A stretch of 64,000 nucleotides of DNA from Geomonas paludis (GCF_014193585.1 NZ_BLXY01000002.1:310001-374000), one strand, 5' to 3'. Numbered from the stretch's first letter, positions 54,469 through 63,475 are shown. The notes: generated by a model not told the origin, from the letters alone. Made by a program: numbers and translations.

Positions 54469-56285
54469 CTTACCCCCGCTTCCGCCCAGCGCCCCGTGTT
54501 CTTGTAGAGGTCGGAGACGTACTGCTTGCCGTCGAAGATGTTCCTGAGCGAGCCGAAGATTTCCACCGCCCCGAACTGGGGGTACTCAAAGGTCTTGCTG
54601 AGGTGCAGATCCCACAGGACCCCCCCGCTCTTGCCGGCAGGCGCGTTCCAGTCGATGTAGTAGCCGGTCAGCTGCGCCTGCAGCTGCGACGGGTCCCGGT
54701 AGTGCAGGCCGAGCTTCAGGGTGTGCCTGGGTATGGAGCTCAGCTCCGGACCGTCGTCGCCCTCGGTGGCATGGATGTAGGTGTAGCCGGCGCCAAGCGA
54801 GGTGTTGAGGAGCGGGACGGTGCGCAGTTCGAACTCTCCCCCCTGCTTGAGCTGCCGTTTCTTGACCACGCGCCCCCATTCGTTGCTCAGGACGTCCCAG
54901 GTGTCGTTTCTGAACAGGGTGGCCTTGAGCCAGAGATAGGGGATCTCGCCCGATTCGAAGCCCAGTTGGGAGGTCCAGACCTTTTCGGTGGCATCGCCGC
55001 GGTTCAAGGAGGTGAGACTGTACCCCCGGGCGGTATAACCGCGCAACAGGCTGTTTTCGCTCAAGGCGTAGGTGATGCCGAAGCTCGGGCTGAAGCGGTT
55101 GCCGCCGAAGCCGGTCCAGTCGAAGCGGGCACTGGGGGTGATGGCGAAGTTGCCGAGGCTGAAGGTGTCGTTGAGGTAGACGCCGAGCCGGTCCGCGCTC
55201 TTGTCCTGCTCGCCGGGCAGCTGCCCGCCCCGCAACAGGACCCGCACGTGGTCGTAGTCCACCCCGGCCACGACCAGCTGCCAGTCCCCCTGCCAGGAAA
55301 GTTTCAGGGTGCCGCCGGTGCTGTCGTCGTCCTCCAGGCCCCTCTGCAGCACGTTACGGGTCGCGGAGCTGACCACGAACATCTCCATGACGCTCTGCCG
55401 TGTTCTCACTGCTGCATCGAGGGAAAGACGGTTGTCCAGCGGCAACTGCAGGGCAAGCGAAGATATCAGCTCGTGCTTCTGGTCGTTGACGTGGAAGTTA
55501 GGGAAATCAAGGATGCCGGTCTTCTTGTTGGTATAGAGAGTGGAGAGGGTAACCCCTCCACGCACCGGGAGTTCGTAATGCAGCTTGCCGTACAGACTGT
55601 CGAGGTTGGACTGGTTGTTCGGGCGCAGCCCGTCCGAGCGCAGCTTGCCGGCGGAGAGGTAGTAGCCGAGCCGGTCCACCGTGCCGCTCCCTTCGATGCG
55701 TCCATCCACCGTCTCCCGGGTCCCGAAGGAGCCCGAGACCGTGCCCCCGTAGGCGCTGTCCTGCTGCGGCATCTTGGTGATCACGTTGATGACGCCGCCC
55801 AGGGCGCTCCCCCAGGAACTGGACGCGGCCCCCTTGACGATCTCGATCCGGTCGATGATCGCGGCCGGGATGGCGGCCAGGTCAGGGAAATTGTCGGCGA
55901 GGCTGTTGATGGGGACGTTGTCGATCAGGACCAGCACGTGGTCGAAGTCGGAGCCCTGTATCTCTATGTTGGTGTTGGTGCCGGGGGTGCCGATTATCTC
56001 CAGCTGGACACCGGTGATGCTGTAGAGGATTTCGGGCAGGGTGTGCGCGTTCAGGGCCGCGATCTCTTCCGCAGTGACGACGGTGATGTTTTCCGCTGTT
56101 TGGGAAGCGGGTCGGGGCGACCGGCTCGCCGACACCAACTCGGCCCCGCCACCGTTGAAAAGCTCAACCGTACTCAGGTCGTCGTCACAGGTGGCCGGCA
56201 CCACTGTCAGCAGGCAGAGCGCCACAGTCAGCAGTATCGGCCTGACTGCGTCGTACACTGACAAAAACGGGGACGTCTTCCTCAC
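54456..56285 (-). CDS. TonB-dependent outer-membrane receptor
   Basis: A 609-residue outer-membrane receptor starting at GTG behind GAGGAGAGGC. It has a signal peptide, a plug domain (ENITVVTAEEIAALNAHTLP; VLVLIDNVPINSLAD; IDRIEIVKGAASSSWGSALG) and a beta-barrel ending in the typical aromatic residue (GVRCHF). It is of the compact, vitamin B12/colicin-receptor-like kind. The substrate is unknown. It heads a minus-strand operon with the binding protein and kinase, and is divergent from the peptide/radical-SAM pair, which suggests that its ligand is connected to that peptide or to a metal or cofactor it binds. Confidence 0.93.
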   Translation of the reverse strand: MRKTSPFLSVYDAVRPILLTVALCLLTVVPATCDDDLSTVELFNGGGAELVSASRSPRPASQTAENITVVTAEEIAALNAHTLPEILYSITGVQLEIIGTPGTNTNIEIQGSDFDHVLVLIDNVPINSLADNFPDLAAIPAAIIDRIEIVKGAASSSWGSALGGVINVITKMPQQDSAYGGTVSGSFGTRETVDGRIEGSGTVDRLGYYLSAGKLRSDGLRPNNQSNLDSLYGKLHYELPVRGGVTLSTLYTNKKTGILDFPNFHVNDQKHELISSLALQLPLDNRLSLDAAVRTRQSVMEMFVVSSATRNVLQRGLEDDDSTGGTLKLSWQGDWQLVVAGVDYDHVRVLLRGGQLPGEQDKSADRLGVYLNDTFSLGNFAITPSARFDWTGFGGNRFSPSFGITYALSENSLLRGYTARGYSLTSLNRGDATEKVWTSQLGFESGEIPYLWLKATLFRNDTWDVLSNEWGRVVKKRQLKQGGEFELRTVPLLNTSLGAGYTYIHATEGDDGPELSSIPRHTLKLGLHYRDPSQLQAQLTGYYIDWNAPAGKSGGVLWDLHLSKTFEYPQFGAVEIFGSLRNIFDGKQYVSDLYKNTGRWAEAGVRCHF

Positions 56286-56368
56286 ACGCCTCTCCTCATA
56301 AAAAAAATCAAATTTATTATTGCAGACAATTTAAACTTTTGTTAATTTATCACAGCAGGTTAAATAAG

Positions 56369-56384
56369 TCCAAGGTTTTTACCA
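56369..56384 (-). promoter_or_regulatory. Weak sigma-54-like promoter facing the TonB-receptor operon
   Basis: The minus strand reads TGGTAAAAACCTTGGA. GG is present at -24 with correct spacing, but the -12 element is TTGGA, not TTGCA. It is of interest because the adjacent regulator is sigma-54-dependent and the same TTGGA variant occurs at 51687-51702. Confidence 0.3.
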
Positions 56385-56404
56385 CATCAAAGGAGGAAAC
56401 CGCT

Positions 56405-56521
56405 ATGGCAACAGAAAATCTGGCAGTGGAGATTCTCGATGAGGGCAACAACATGTCTGAGTCTGTGACGAACGGGTTGGGGTGCTGCTTCTATATGTAC
56501 ATCTGGGCCAGCCCGTTATGA
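56405..56521 (+). CDS. 38-residue RiPP precursor peptide, geopeptide-like
   Basis: The ATG follows the strong RBS AAAGGAGGAAACCGCT. The peptide has a 23-residue acidic leader (MATENLAVEILDEGNNMSES then VTN) and a hydrophobic core GLGCCFYMYIWASPL with two adjacent Cys and four aromatic residues. It is immediately followed by a radical SAM/SPASM maturase gene, the standard RiPP arrangement. From memory, a Geobacter 'geopeptide' family with its own radical SAM maturase has been described; I infer that this is a member. The final product, export and function are unknown, and no exporter is encoded here. Confidence 0.82.
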   Translation: MATENLAVEILDEGNNMSESVTNGLGCCFYMYIWASPL

Positions 56522-56531
56522 CAAACCCCTT

Positions 56532-56563
56532 GTCTCGCCTTCCTCCCAGGCGGAAGGCGAGAC
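56532..56563 (+). terminator. Hairpin between peptide and maturase genes
   Basis: A perfect 12-bp stem, GTCTCGCCTTCC with GGAAGGCGAGAC, has an 8-nt loop, 10 bp after the peptide stop. There is no T-run (TCTGT follows), so it is more likely a partial terminator or mRNA-stabilising hairpin giving more peptide than enzyme. Confidence 0.65.
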
Positions 56564-56632
56564 TCTGTACCATGCCGCCTAGATAGGATTTCCGTCCGCA
56601 AAATCGACGTTGCCACACAGGTGTCAATCACC

Positions 56633-57970
56633 ATGAGACTTTCCAGCTACCTGAAGATCTTCCCCTCCCCCGACCGTCCCGGTCACGTCCTCCTCTACTC
56701 GACCCTGCGCGGCTCGGTCGCCGCGATCTCCTCGGAGACGCTGGCGGCCCTGCAAGCGGGTGACGTTCCCGCCGCCGGCTGCGAGGCGCTGACCCGACTG
56801 GGCATGCTGGTAGAAGACCCCGTTGCCGAAAAGGAGACGATGCGCGGCCTGATCGCGCGCGCCAACGCCGAGGCGCGCGAATTCAAGGTTTCCGTGGTCC
56901 TGAATCTCGACTGCAACCTCGACTGCGGCTACTGCTTCGAAGGGGAGTTCCGCTGCGGCCACTACATGTCGGAGCAGACCGCCGACCTCCTGGTGCAGAC
57001 GCTGGTGCGGGACCGGGTCGCCCGGGGATGGGATCTCACCGTTTCCTTTTACGGTGGCGAGCCGCTCCTGTCGCTGGACCTGATCCTGCGCATCTCGCAG
57101 CAGCTGCACGATGCCGCCCAAAGCCACGGCGTCAGGTACGCCTTCACCCTGGTTACCAACGGCACCCTCCTGGACAGAAGCACCGCGTTGCGGCTGCTCC
57201 CCCTGGGCCTGCAGGGGGCGAAGTTCACCCTGGACGGCCCGCAGGAGATTCACGACGTCCAGCGCCCCTACGCCTCCGGCGCCGGGAGCTTCGACGTGGT
57301 GGCGGGAAACCTCGCCCAGGTCTGTAACCTCATCTCGATCCAACTGGGAGCCAACTTCAAGCGCGACAACTACCGGGAGTTTCCGCGCCTTTTGGACCAG
57401 CTCCCCCTGTACGGCATCACTCCCGACCAGCTGGCCGTGGTGATGTTCACGCCGGTCATGTCCACCGGCGCCTGCGCGGATTTCAACTCGGGGTGTGCCA
57501 TATCGGAGGAGCCGTGGCTTTTGGAGGCGATTCCGTTTTTGCGCGAGGCGACTCTGGCGCGCGGGTATCGCGCCCCGTCGCCCAAGCCGTCGGCCTGCAT
57601 CGTGGAACTGGACAACTCGCTGGTGATCGACTGCACCGGGAAGTTCTACAAGTGCCCTGCGTTCATGGGGTGGGAAGAGCTGAGTGTCGGCAGCCTGACG
57701 GAGGGGTTACGGGATTTCGGAGTTTCGCATGGAATCGGGAATTGGCAGCAGGAGGCCTGCCTTGAGTGCAGCTACCTCCCACTTTGCTTCGGTGGCTGCC
57801 GGCTGGTGACCAAACTGCAGGATAAGGCATTGACCGAGGTGGACTGCCGGCGCACGTTCTACGACGCCACCCTGGAACAGACCGTGCTGCAGAACCTCAC
57901 CTACCTGGCACCCAGGAAAAAGGCGGCCGCCCAGAGCGCTCCGCCCCCGGTCGCCGCACCTTCCTACTGA
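56633..57970 (+). CDS. Radical SAM/SPASM peptide maturase
   Basis: A 445-residue enzyme. The radical SAM 4Fe-4S motif is CNLDCGYC (CX3CX2C, about 94-101), followed by SFYGGEPLL and a TIM-barrel. The C-terminal SPASM region has the auxiliary-cluster cysteines CTGKFYKCPAF, CLECSYLPLCFGGCRL and DCRR. Such enzymes modify the neighbouring precursor peptide, for example by thioether or C-C bond formation. Residues 1-80 may be a RiPP recognition element. I prefer the ATG (AGGTG 9 bp upstream) to a GTG four codons earlier. The gene overlaps the convergent regulator gene by 7 bp. Confidence 0.92.
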   Translation: MRLSSYLKIFPSPDRPGHVLLYSTLRGSVAAISSETLAALQAGDVPAAGCEALTRLGMLVEDPVAEKETMRGLIARANAEAREFKVSVVLNLDCNLDCGYCFEGEFRCGHYMSEQTADLLVQTLVRDRVARGWDLTVSFYGGEPLLSLDLILRISQQLHDAAQSHGVRYAFTLVTNGTLLDRSTALRLLPLGLQGAKFTLDGPQEIHDVQRPYASGAGSFDVVAGNLAQVCNLISIQLGANFKRDNYREFPRLLDQLPLYGITPDQLAVVMFTPVMSTGACADFNSGCAISEEPWLLEAIPFLREATLARGYRAPSPKPSACIVELDNSLVIDCTGKFYKCPAFMGWEELSVGSLTEGLRDFGVSHGIGNWQQEACLECSYLPLCFGGCRLVTKLQDKALTEVDCRRTFYDATLEQTVLQNLTYLAPRKKAAAQSAPPPVAAPSY

Positions 57971-59370
57971 CGCTCCTGTTTCAACCTCTTGTTCAGGGTC
58001 GGCCTGGTAAGTCCCAAAAGCTCCGCCGCCTGGGTCTGGTTGCCGTTGGTCAGTTTCATGGCCTCGGCAATCAGGTACTCCTCCACCTGCATCACCGTGG
58101 GAAATCTCCCGAACACCGAAAACAAGGCGTTGCCGCCGCATTCGACCGGCTGCGCCGCCCGGACCGGCACCGCCGCCACCCCCGGGAAGTCCGCGACCGA
58201 CAAGGGCGCCCCCTCGTTGCAGGTGACCGCGTGGTGCACCATGTTGTACAGCTCGCGCACGTTACCCGGGTACCGGCACTGCTGCAGGGCCGCGATTACG
58301 GTCTGCGGCACCCTGGGAGCCGGCTTCCCCTGCTGCGCCGCGATCTGGTGCACGAAGTAATCCACCAGTGCCTCGATGTCCTCGAGGCGCTCGCGCAAGG
58401 GGGGCACCCGGAACTCGTGGGCGCACAGGCGGTAGTAGAGGTCGTTTCGGAAGGTCCCGGCGGCGCGCAGGGCGGCGAAGTCCATATTGGAGGCGGCCAC
58501 GATCCGGGCGTCGCTTTTGAGCAGCAGGTCCGAACCGAGCCGGTAGTACTCCCTTTCCTGCAAAAGCCGCAACAGCTTGATCTGGGAGGCGAGGTTCAGG
58601 TCGCCGATCTCGTCCAGGAACAGCGTGCCGCCGGCGGCGGCGCTGATGAGACCGTCGCGCTTGCTGTCGGCGCCGGTGAAGGCCCCCTTCTTGTGTCCGA
58701 AGAGGGTGTCGGAGAACATGAAATCGTCGAGCCCTGCGGCGTTGAGCGAGATGAAAGGCCCCGGCACACCCGAGACCGCGTGCACCGCGCGCGCCAGCAG
58801 TTCCTTGCCCACCCCGGTCTCACCGGTGATGAGGACCGGCAGACGGGAGCTGGCGATGGCCTCGATGTACTGGAAGATGCCGCGCATCTTCTTGGACGTG
58901 GTGATGATGCCGGCGAAGGCGTCCGGGTTGCCCAGGGTGTCCGCCAGCAGGTAGTCCTTGAGCTTGCGGTTTTGCTGCCCGAGCTCGCTCACCTGGAGCG
59001 CCTTCTTGACGCTGGCCACCAGGCGGTTGGGGTCCACCGGCTTGGTGAGGAAGTCGAAGGCCCCCTGGCGCATGCAGGTCACCGCGGTCTCCACGTCCCC
59101 CATCGCGGTCATCACGATCACCGGGATCTCCGGGTGCTCCACGGTCAGGCTCTGCAGGATCTCGGCGCCGGTCACGTTGGGCATGACCCAGTCCAGGATC
59201 ACCGCGCTCACCTTGTGCTCCCGGACGTAGCGGATCACCTGGCGGCTGTCGGAGATGGTCGCCACCCCGGGGATGTCGCTCGAGGCGAGCAGCAGCGACA
59301 CCTCGGTGAGGATCCCCGGCTCGTCGTCCACGAGCAGCGTGTGTTGTTGTGTGGTCATCGTGGCTGTCAT
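57964..59370 (-). CDS. NtrC-type sigma-54-dependent response regulator
   Basis: A 468-residue activator with a receiver domain with D60 (VILDWVMPN), an AAA+ domain with Walker A GETGVGKE at 183-190, sigma-54-contact loop GAFTGA at 229-234 and Walker B GGTLFLDEIGD, and a C-terminal Fis-type helix-turn-helix (NQTQAAELLGLTRPTLNKRL). The intact GAFTGA loop means that its targets need sigma-54. It converges on the maturase gene. With the kinase at 51978-53618 it probably forms a two-component system around the peptide cassette. Confidence 0.94.
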   Translation of the reverse strand: MTATMTTQQHTLLVDDEPGILTEVSLLLASSDIPGVATISDSRQVIRYVREHKVSAVILDWVMPNVTGAEILQSLTVEHPEIPVIVMTAMGDVETAVTCMRQGAFDFLTKPVDPNRLVASVKKALQVSELGQQNRKLKDYLLADTLGNPDAFAGIITTSKKMRGIFQYIEAIASSRLPVLITGETGVGKELLARAVHAVSGVPGPFISLNAAGLDDFMFSDTLFGHKKGAFTGADSKRDGLISAAAGGTLFLDEIGDLNLASQIKLLRLLQEREYYRLGSDLLLKSDARIVAASNMDFAALRAAGTFRNDLYYRLCAHEFRVPPLRERLEDIEALVDYFVHQIAAQQGKPAPRVPQTVIAALQQCRYPGNVRELYNMVHHAVTCNEGAPLSVADFPGVAAVPVRAAQPVECGGNALFSVFGRFPTVMQVEEYLIAEAMKLTNGNQTQAAELLGLTRPTLNKRLKQERQ

Positions 59371-59561
59371 TGCACCGCCCAGGCTAGAAGTGTCTATTTA
59401 AAGGATTCACATCATATCCGTTCGCGGGGCGATATTCAACTGTTTCTTGACCAGGTTCGCAAAACCTGACGCCGACGGCAGCGCGACGGTGTTGCAATTC
59501 CGGACGAAATGGGCATAATCTAAACCCTTGATCCGAACCATCACCCATTGGGAGGCGTGCC

Positions 59562-60134
59562 TTGAACCCCAGAGCTCTCCTTGAGAAATACTTCCACAAC
59601 AACAGCCAGGGGCTGGAAATCGTCTACCGGCACAGCCGCCGCGTCGCCGACAAGGCGCTCGCCATCGCCGCACGCGGCGGCAGAAGCGAAGCCGAACTGC
59701 TCTTCATCGAGGAAGCGGCCCTTCTGCACGACATCGGCGTCGCCCGCACCTACTCCCCCAGGCTCAACTGCTTCGGCAAGGCGCCCTACATCTGCCACGG
59801 CGTCATCGGCCGGCAGATGCTGGACTCCGAGGGACTGCCGCAGCACGCCCTGGTCTGCGAGCGCCACATCGGCGTCGGCCTCACCGCCCGCGACATCGTG
59901 GACCAGAAGCTGCGCCTGCCGCTGCGCGAGATGTCACCGGTCACCGACTGCGAGCGCATCGTGGCCCTGGCCGACCTCTTCTACTCCAAAAAAGGGGGGG
60001 AACTGGACCTGGAGAAAAGCACGGACCAGGTGAGGTCCGACCTGCTCCGCTTCGGACAGGAGAAGGTGCGCATCTTCGAGAGCTGGCTGCGCGAGTTCAG
60101 CCTCGACGGCGCCGCCCCCGCCCCATCTAATTAG
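59562..60134 (+). CDS. HD-domain phosphohydrolase-like protein
   Basis: A 190-residue soluble protein beginning at TTG behind GGGAGG. HD metal-site residues are visible: YRHSRRV (H24), LLHDIGV (H56, D57), ICHGVIG and ERHIGVG. The compact HD fold resembles YedJ/uridylyl-removing-like hydrolases and is not an HD-GYP. The substrate is unknown. It is monocistronic or weakly linked to the next gene. Confidence 0.85.
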   Translation: MNPRALLEKYFHNNSQGLEIVYRHSRRVADKALAIAARGGRSEAELLFIEEAALLHDIGVARTYSPRLNCFGKAPYICHGVIGRQMLDSEGLPQHALVCERHIGVGLTARDIVDQKLRLPLREMSPVTDCERIVALADLFYSKKGGELDLEKSTDQVRSDLLRFGQEKVRIFESWLREFSLDGAAPAPSN

Positions 60135-60261
60135 CTCCCCGCCCCTTTCCGGCCAACGAAGTGTGCTATACTGTAAGCGCCCAGCCTCACTGGGCATTTT
60201 CCGGGATAGCGCACCTGTTACGCCCCCGGTCTATCATGTGCTTGCCACGGTAGGTGTTTTC

Positions 60262-62175
60262 ATGGGTAAACCGCTCCGCGTGCTGATTGTGGAAGACTCC
60301 GAGGACGACGCCCTGCTCCTCATCTTCGAGTTGCGCCGCGGCAACTACGCGCCGGTCTCCCGGCGGGTGGAGAGCGCCGAGGCCATGCGCAGGGCGCTGG
60401 AGGAGGAGGACTGGGACCTGGTGGTCTCGGACTACGTCCTCCCCGGCTTCACGGGGCTGGAAGCACTGCAGGTGCTGCGCGACTCCGGTCTGGACATCCC
60501 CTTCATCATCGTTTCCGGCAAGATCGGCGAAGACACCGCGGTGGGCGCCATGAAGGAAGGGGCCAACGACTACCTGATCAAGGGGAACACCTCACGCCTG
60601 ATCCCGGCCATCGAGCGCGAGATGCAGGAAGCGCAGGTGCGCCGCAAGAAGCGCGAGGCGGAAGCGGCGCTGGTAAGGAGCGAACGGCGCTACAAGAGGC
60701 TGGTGGCCGCCGTCACCGACTACATCTACACGGTCACCATCAGCGAAGGCAACGTGACCAGGACCTCGCACGGCCCGGGCTGCCTCTCGGTCACCGGCTA
60801 CAGCGACGAGGAGTACCAGGAAAACCCCTTTCTCTGGTACCAGATGATCCACGAGGAGGACCGCCCCGCCGTGACCAGCCTGACCGAGGAGCTGCGCGCC
60901 GGCAAGGAGATCCCTTCGGTCGAGCACCGGATCCGGCACAAGGACGGCTCGCTGCGCTGGGTCATCAACACGGTCGTGCCGCGCTACAGCGAGCAGGGGG
61001 ACCTGATCGCCTACGACGGCCTGATCTCGGACATCTCCGAGCGCAAACAGGCCGAGGAGTCGCTGCGGGTGCAAAGCGCCGCCCTGGAGGCGGCGGCCAA
61101 CGCCATCGTGATCACCGACAGCAACGGGCTGGTGCTCTCGGTCAACGAGGCCTTCACCAGGATGACCGGCTACACCAAGGAGGAGTCCGTCGGGCGCGAC
61201 CTGGGTTTTCTCAAATCGGACCGGCAGGACCCCGCCCTGTACCAGGACCTTTGGTCCACCATCATGGCCGGCAAGATCTGGCACGGCGAGCTGGTGAACC
61301 GGCGCAAGAACGGCGAGCTCTACCCCGAGGAACAGACCATCACGCCGGTCCTGGACCCGGACGGCCACATCAAGCACTTCATCTGCATCAAGCAGGACAT
61401 CACCGAGCGCAAGCTGGCGGAACAGGCCCTCTTGCAGAACACCAGCATGCACAAGGAGATGGAGATCGCCAGGCAGATCCAGCTCTCGCTGCTGCCCGCC
61501 GCGCCGCCGCTTCTGACCGGTATCGACTGCGCCGGGCGCTGCGTGCCGGCCAGCCACATCGGCGGCGACTACTACGATATCCTGCTGCACGGCGAACGGC
61601 TCGACCTGGTGATCGCGGACGTCTCCGGGCACAGCGTGGGGGCGGCGCTGATCATGGTGGAAACGCGCAGCGTGCTGCGGGCCCAGATGCCTGCGCTGGA
61701 CGGCCCCGCCCAGGTGGTGGCGGCCCTGAACGAGATCCTGCACGACGACCTCTCCCGCGCCGAACTGTTCATCACCATGTCCTACCTGAGCTACCACAGG
61801 ACCTCCGGCAGGCTGCGCTACAGTAACGCCGGCCACCCCCCGCCCCTGCTCTACCGCCCCGGCGAGGAGCGCTTCTTCGAACTGGATGCGGAGGGGCTCA
61901 TCCTGGGGGTGCAGCGCAGGGTCGCCTTCGACGAACCGGTCATGCAGGTGGAAAAAGGGGACCTGCTGCTGCTCTACACCGACGGCATCACCGAGACCCA
62001 GAGCCGCTCGGGAGAGCTGTTCGGAGTACAGCGGCTGAAGGGGGTGCTGGCCCGCGAGTACCGCAAACCGTCCGCAGCCATCATCGACGCCACGCTCGAT
62101 GCCTTGCGCGCCTTCACCGGCAACACCGCCTTCGACGACGACATCTCCATGCTCCTGCTCAAATTTATCCCCTGA
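60262..62175 (+). CDS. Response regulator with PAS sensors and PP2C-type phosphatase output
   Basis: A 637-residue protein: receiver at 1-120 with D57 (LVVSDYVLPG), PAS about 145-265, second PAS about 270-385, linker helix, then a SpoIIE/RsbU-type PP2C domain from about 410 (GGDYYDILLHG; DVSGHSVGAALIM; NAGHPPPLLYRPG; LLYTDGITETQ). Such proteins dephosphorylate anti-anti-sigma factors in partner-switching pathways. No such partner is encoded nearby. The ATG at 60262 directly starts the receiver; the frame is open 33 codons upstream. Confidence 0.92.
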   Translation: MGKPLRVLIVEDSEDDALLLIFELRRGNYAPVSRRVESAEAMRRALEEEDWDLVVSDYVLPGFTGLEALQVLRDSGLDIPFIIVSGKIGEDTAVGAMKEGANDYLIKGNTSRLIPAIEREMQEAQVRRKKREAEAALVRSERRYKRLVAAVTDYIYTVTISEGNVTRTSHGPGCLSVTGYSDEEYQENPFLWYQMIHEEDRPAVTSLTEELRAGKEIPSVEHRIRHKDGSLRWVINTVVPRYSEQGDLIAYDGLISDISERKQAEESLRVQSAALEAAANAIVITDSNGLVLSVNEAFTRMTGYTKEESVGRDLGFLKSDRQDPALYQDLWSTIMAGKIWHGELVNRRKNGELYPEEQTITPVLDPDGHIKHFICIKQDITERKLAEQALLQNTSMHKEMEIARQIQLSLLPAAPPLLTGIDCAGRCVPASHIGGDYYDILLHGERLDLVIADVSGHSVGAALIMVETRSVLRAQMPALDGPAQVVAALNEILHDDLSRAELFITMSYLSYHRTSGRLRYSNAGHPPPLLYRPGEERFFELDAEGLILGVQRRVAFDEPVMQVEKGDLLLLYTDGITETQSRSGELFGVQRLKGVLAREYRKPSAAIIDATLDALRAFTGNTAFDDDISMLLLKFIP

Positions 62176-62264
62176 GTCATCTCCCCTTCCCGTATTACTT
62201 TTCTTGACGGCACGCTCCGTGATGGTGTAAACATACGCCATTCCATCGAAACAGGGGTGTGCAC

Positions 62265-63353
62265 ATGGCGAAAAAGATCTTCGTTGCGGCGACCGGACAA
62301 AACTGTGGCAAGACGACCATCAGCATTTCGCTCATGCACCAGGCCAGGAAGAAGTACCAGCGGGTCGGTTTCGTGAAACCGTTCGGCCCCAAGGTGCTGC
62401 TCTACGACGACTTCATGGTGGACATGGACGCCCTGCTCATGGCCAAGGCGTTCGGACTGGAAGAGGACATCGCGCTGATGTCGCCGGTGGCGCTGTACCG
62501 GGATTTCACCAAGGATTACCTGGCGGGGAAGCTGGACGACCTCTCCCTGGCCGACTGCATCCTGGAGGCGGTGCGGGAGCTGGAGCAGAAATACGACTTC
62601 CTGATCATCGAGGGGGCGGGACATGGCGGCGTCGGCGCCGTGATCGGCCTCTCCAACGCCAAGGTAGCCAAGCTGATCGGCGCGCCGGTCATGATCGTGA
62701 GCGAGAGCGGCATCGGCAAGGTGATCGACGCGGTGCACCTGAACCTGGCCCTGTACGAACGGGAAGGTGCGGACGTGAGGGGGATCATCGTCAACAAGAT
62801 GAAGCCCAGCAAGAAGGAAGTCACCACCAAGTACCTGAAGCGCGCCTTCGAGCCGCAGATCAAGGTAATCGACGGCTTCAACTACTCGCCGATCCTCGCC
62901 AACCCGACCCTGAGCCACATCTCCAAGCTTTTCGACCTGCCGCTGCAGGGGAACATCAACGAGAAAAGCAGGATCATCCACAACATCCAGCTGGGCGCCG
63001 CCTCTTCGCAGCGGGTGATCGACGGGCTGCTCGATTCGACCCTGATGATCGTAACCAGCTCCCGTGACGAACTGATCGTCACCCTCTCTTCGCTGTACCA
63101 CATCCCCGCCTACAAGGAGAAGATTGCCGGGCTGGTAATCTCCGGGCACGTGCCGGTGTCGGAGGTGAGCCAGCAGATCCTGCACGACTCGCACATCCCC
63201 TACATCCGGGTCGAGGAGACCACGGCCGAAGTCTTCACCGCGCTCTCCGACGACGTGGCCAAGATCACCTACGAAGACCAGGAGAAACTGAACTGGATCA
63301 TGGCCAACGCCGAGCGCGACGTGGACTTCGCGGCCATCGATGCGCTGCTGTAA
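62265..63353 (+). CDS. AAA_26/DRTGG-domain protein (BioD-like P-loop)
   Basis: A 362-residue protein resembling the N-terminal regulatory part of long phosphotransacetylases. The BioD-like P-loop domain has Walker A ATGQNCGKTT at about 9-18 and FLIIEGAGHGG near 120. A DRTGG domain follows (about 215-330; GAASSQRVIDGLLDSTLMIV). No acetyltransferase domain follows, so it is a stand-alone regulator-like member of unknown role. I chose the ATG with AGGGGTG 5-6 bp upstream over an in-frame GTG two codons before it. Confidence 0.85.
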   Translation: MAKKIFVAATGQNCGKTTISISLMHQARKKYQRVGFVKPFGPKVLLYDDFMVDMDALLMAKAFGLEEDIALMSPVALYRDFTKDYLAGKLDDLSLADCILEAVRELEQKYDFLIIEGAGHGGVGAVIGLSNAKVAKLIGAPVMIVSESGIGKVIDAVHLNLALYEREGADVRGIIVNKMKPSKKEVTTKYLKRAFEPQIKVIDGFNYSPILANPTLSHISKLFDLPLQGNINEKSRIIHNIQLGAASSQRVIDGLLDSTLMIVTSSRDELIVTLSSLYHIPAYKEKIAGLVISGHVPVSEVSQQILHDSHIPYIRVEETTAEVFTALSDDVAKITYEDQEKLNWIMANAERDVDFAAIDALL

Positions 63354-63362
63354 AACAAAAAC

Positions 63363-63401
63363 AGGGGCTGGGGACCCCCTTGCTCCCAGTCCCCAGCCCC
63401 T
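63363..63401 (+). terminator. Hairpin after the DRTGG gene
   Basis: AGGGGCTGGGGA pairs perfectly with TCCCCAGCCCCT, 10 bp after the stop codon. It has no T-run but is a plausible transcript end. Confidence 0.5.
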
Positions 63402-63425
63402 ACTCCCCTAGTCCCCTGCTTTAAA

Positions 63426-63455
63426 GGGGACTGGCACCTGGCGGAGCCAGTCCCC
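63426..63455. repeat. Dispersed 30-bp palindrome, copy 4
   Basis: Arms GGGGACTGGC and GCCAGTCCCC are perfect inverse copies, with core ACCTGGCGGA. It has the same orientation as copy 3 and lies between convergent genes. Confidence 0.75.
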
Positions 63456-63475
63456 CTAGTCCCTAGCCCCTGCCT

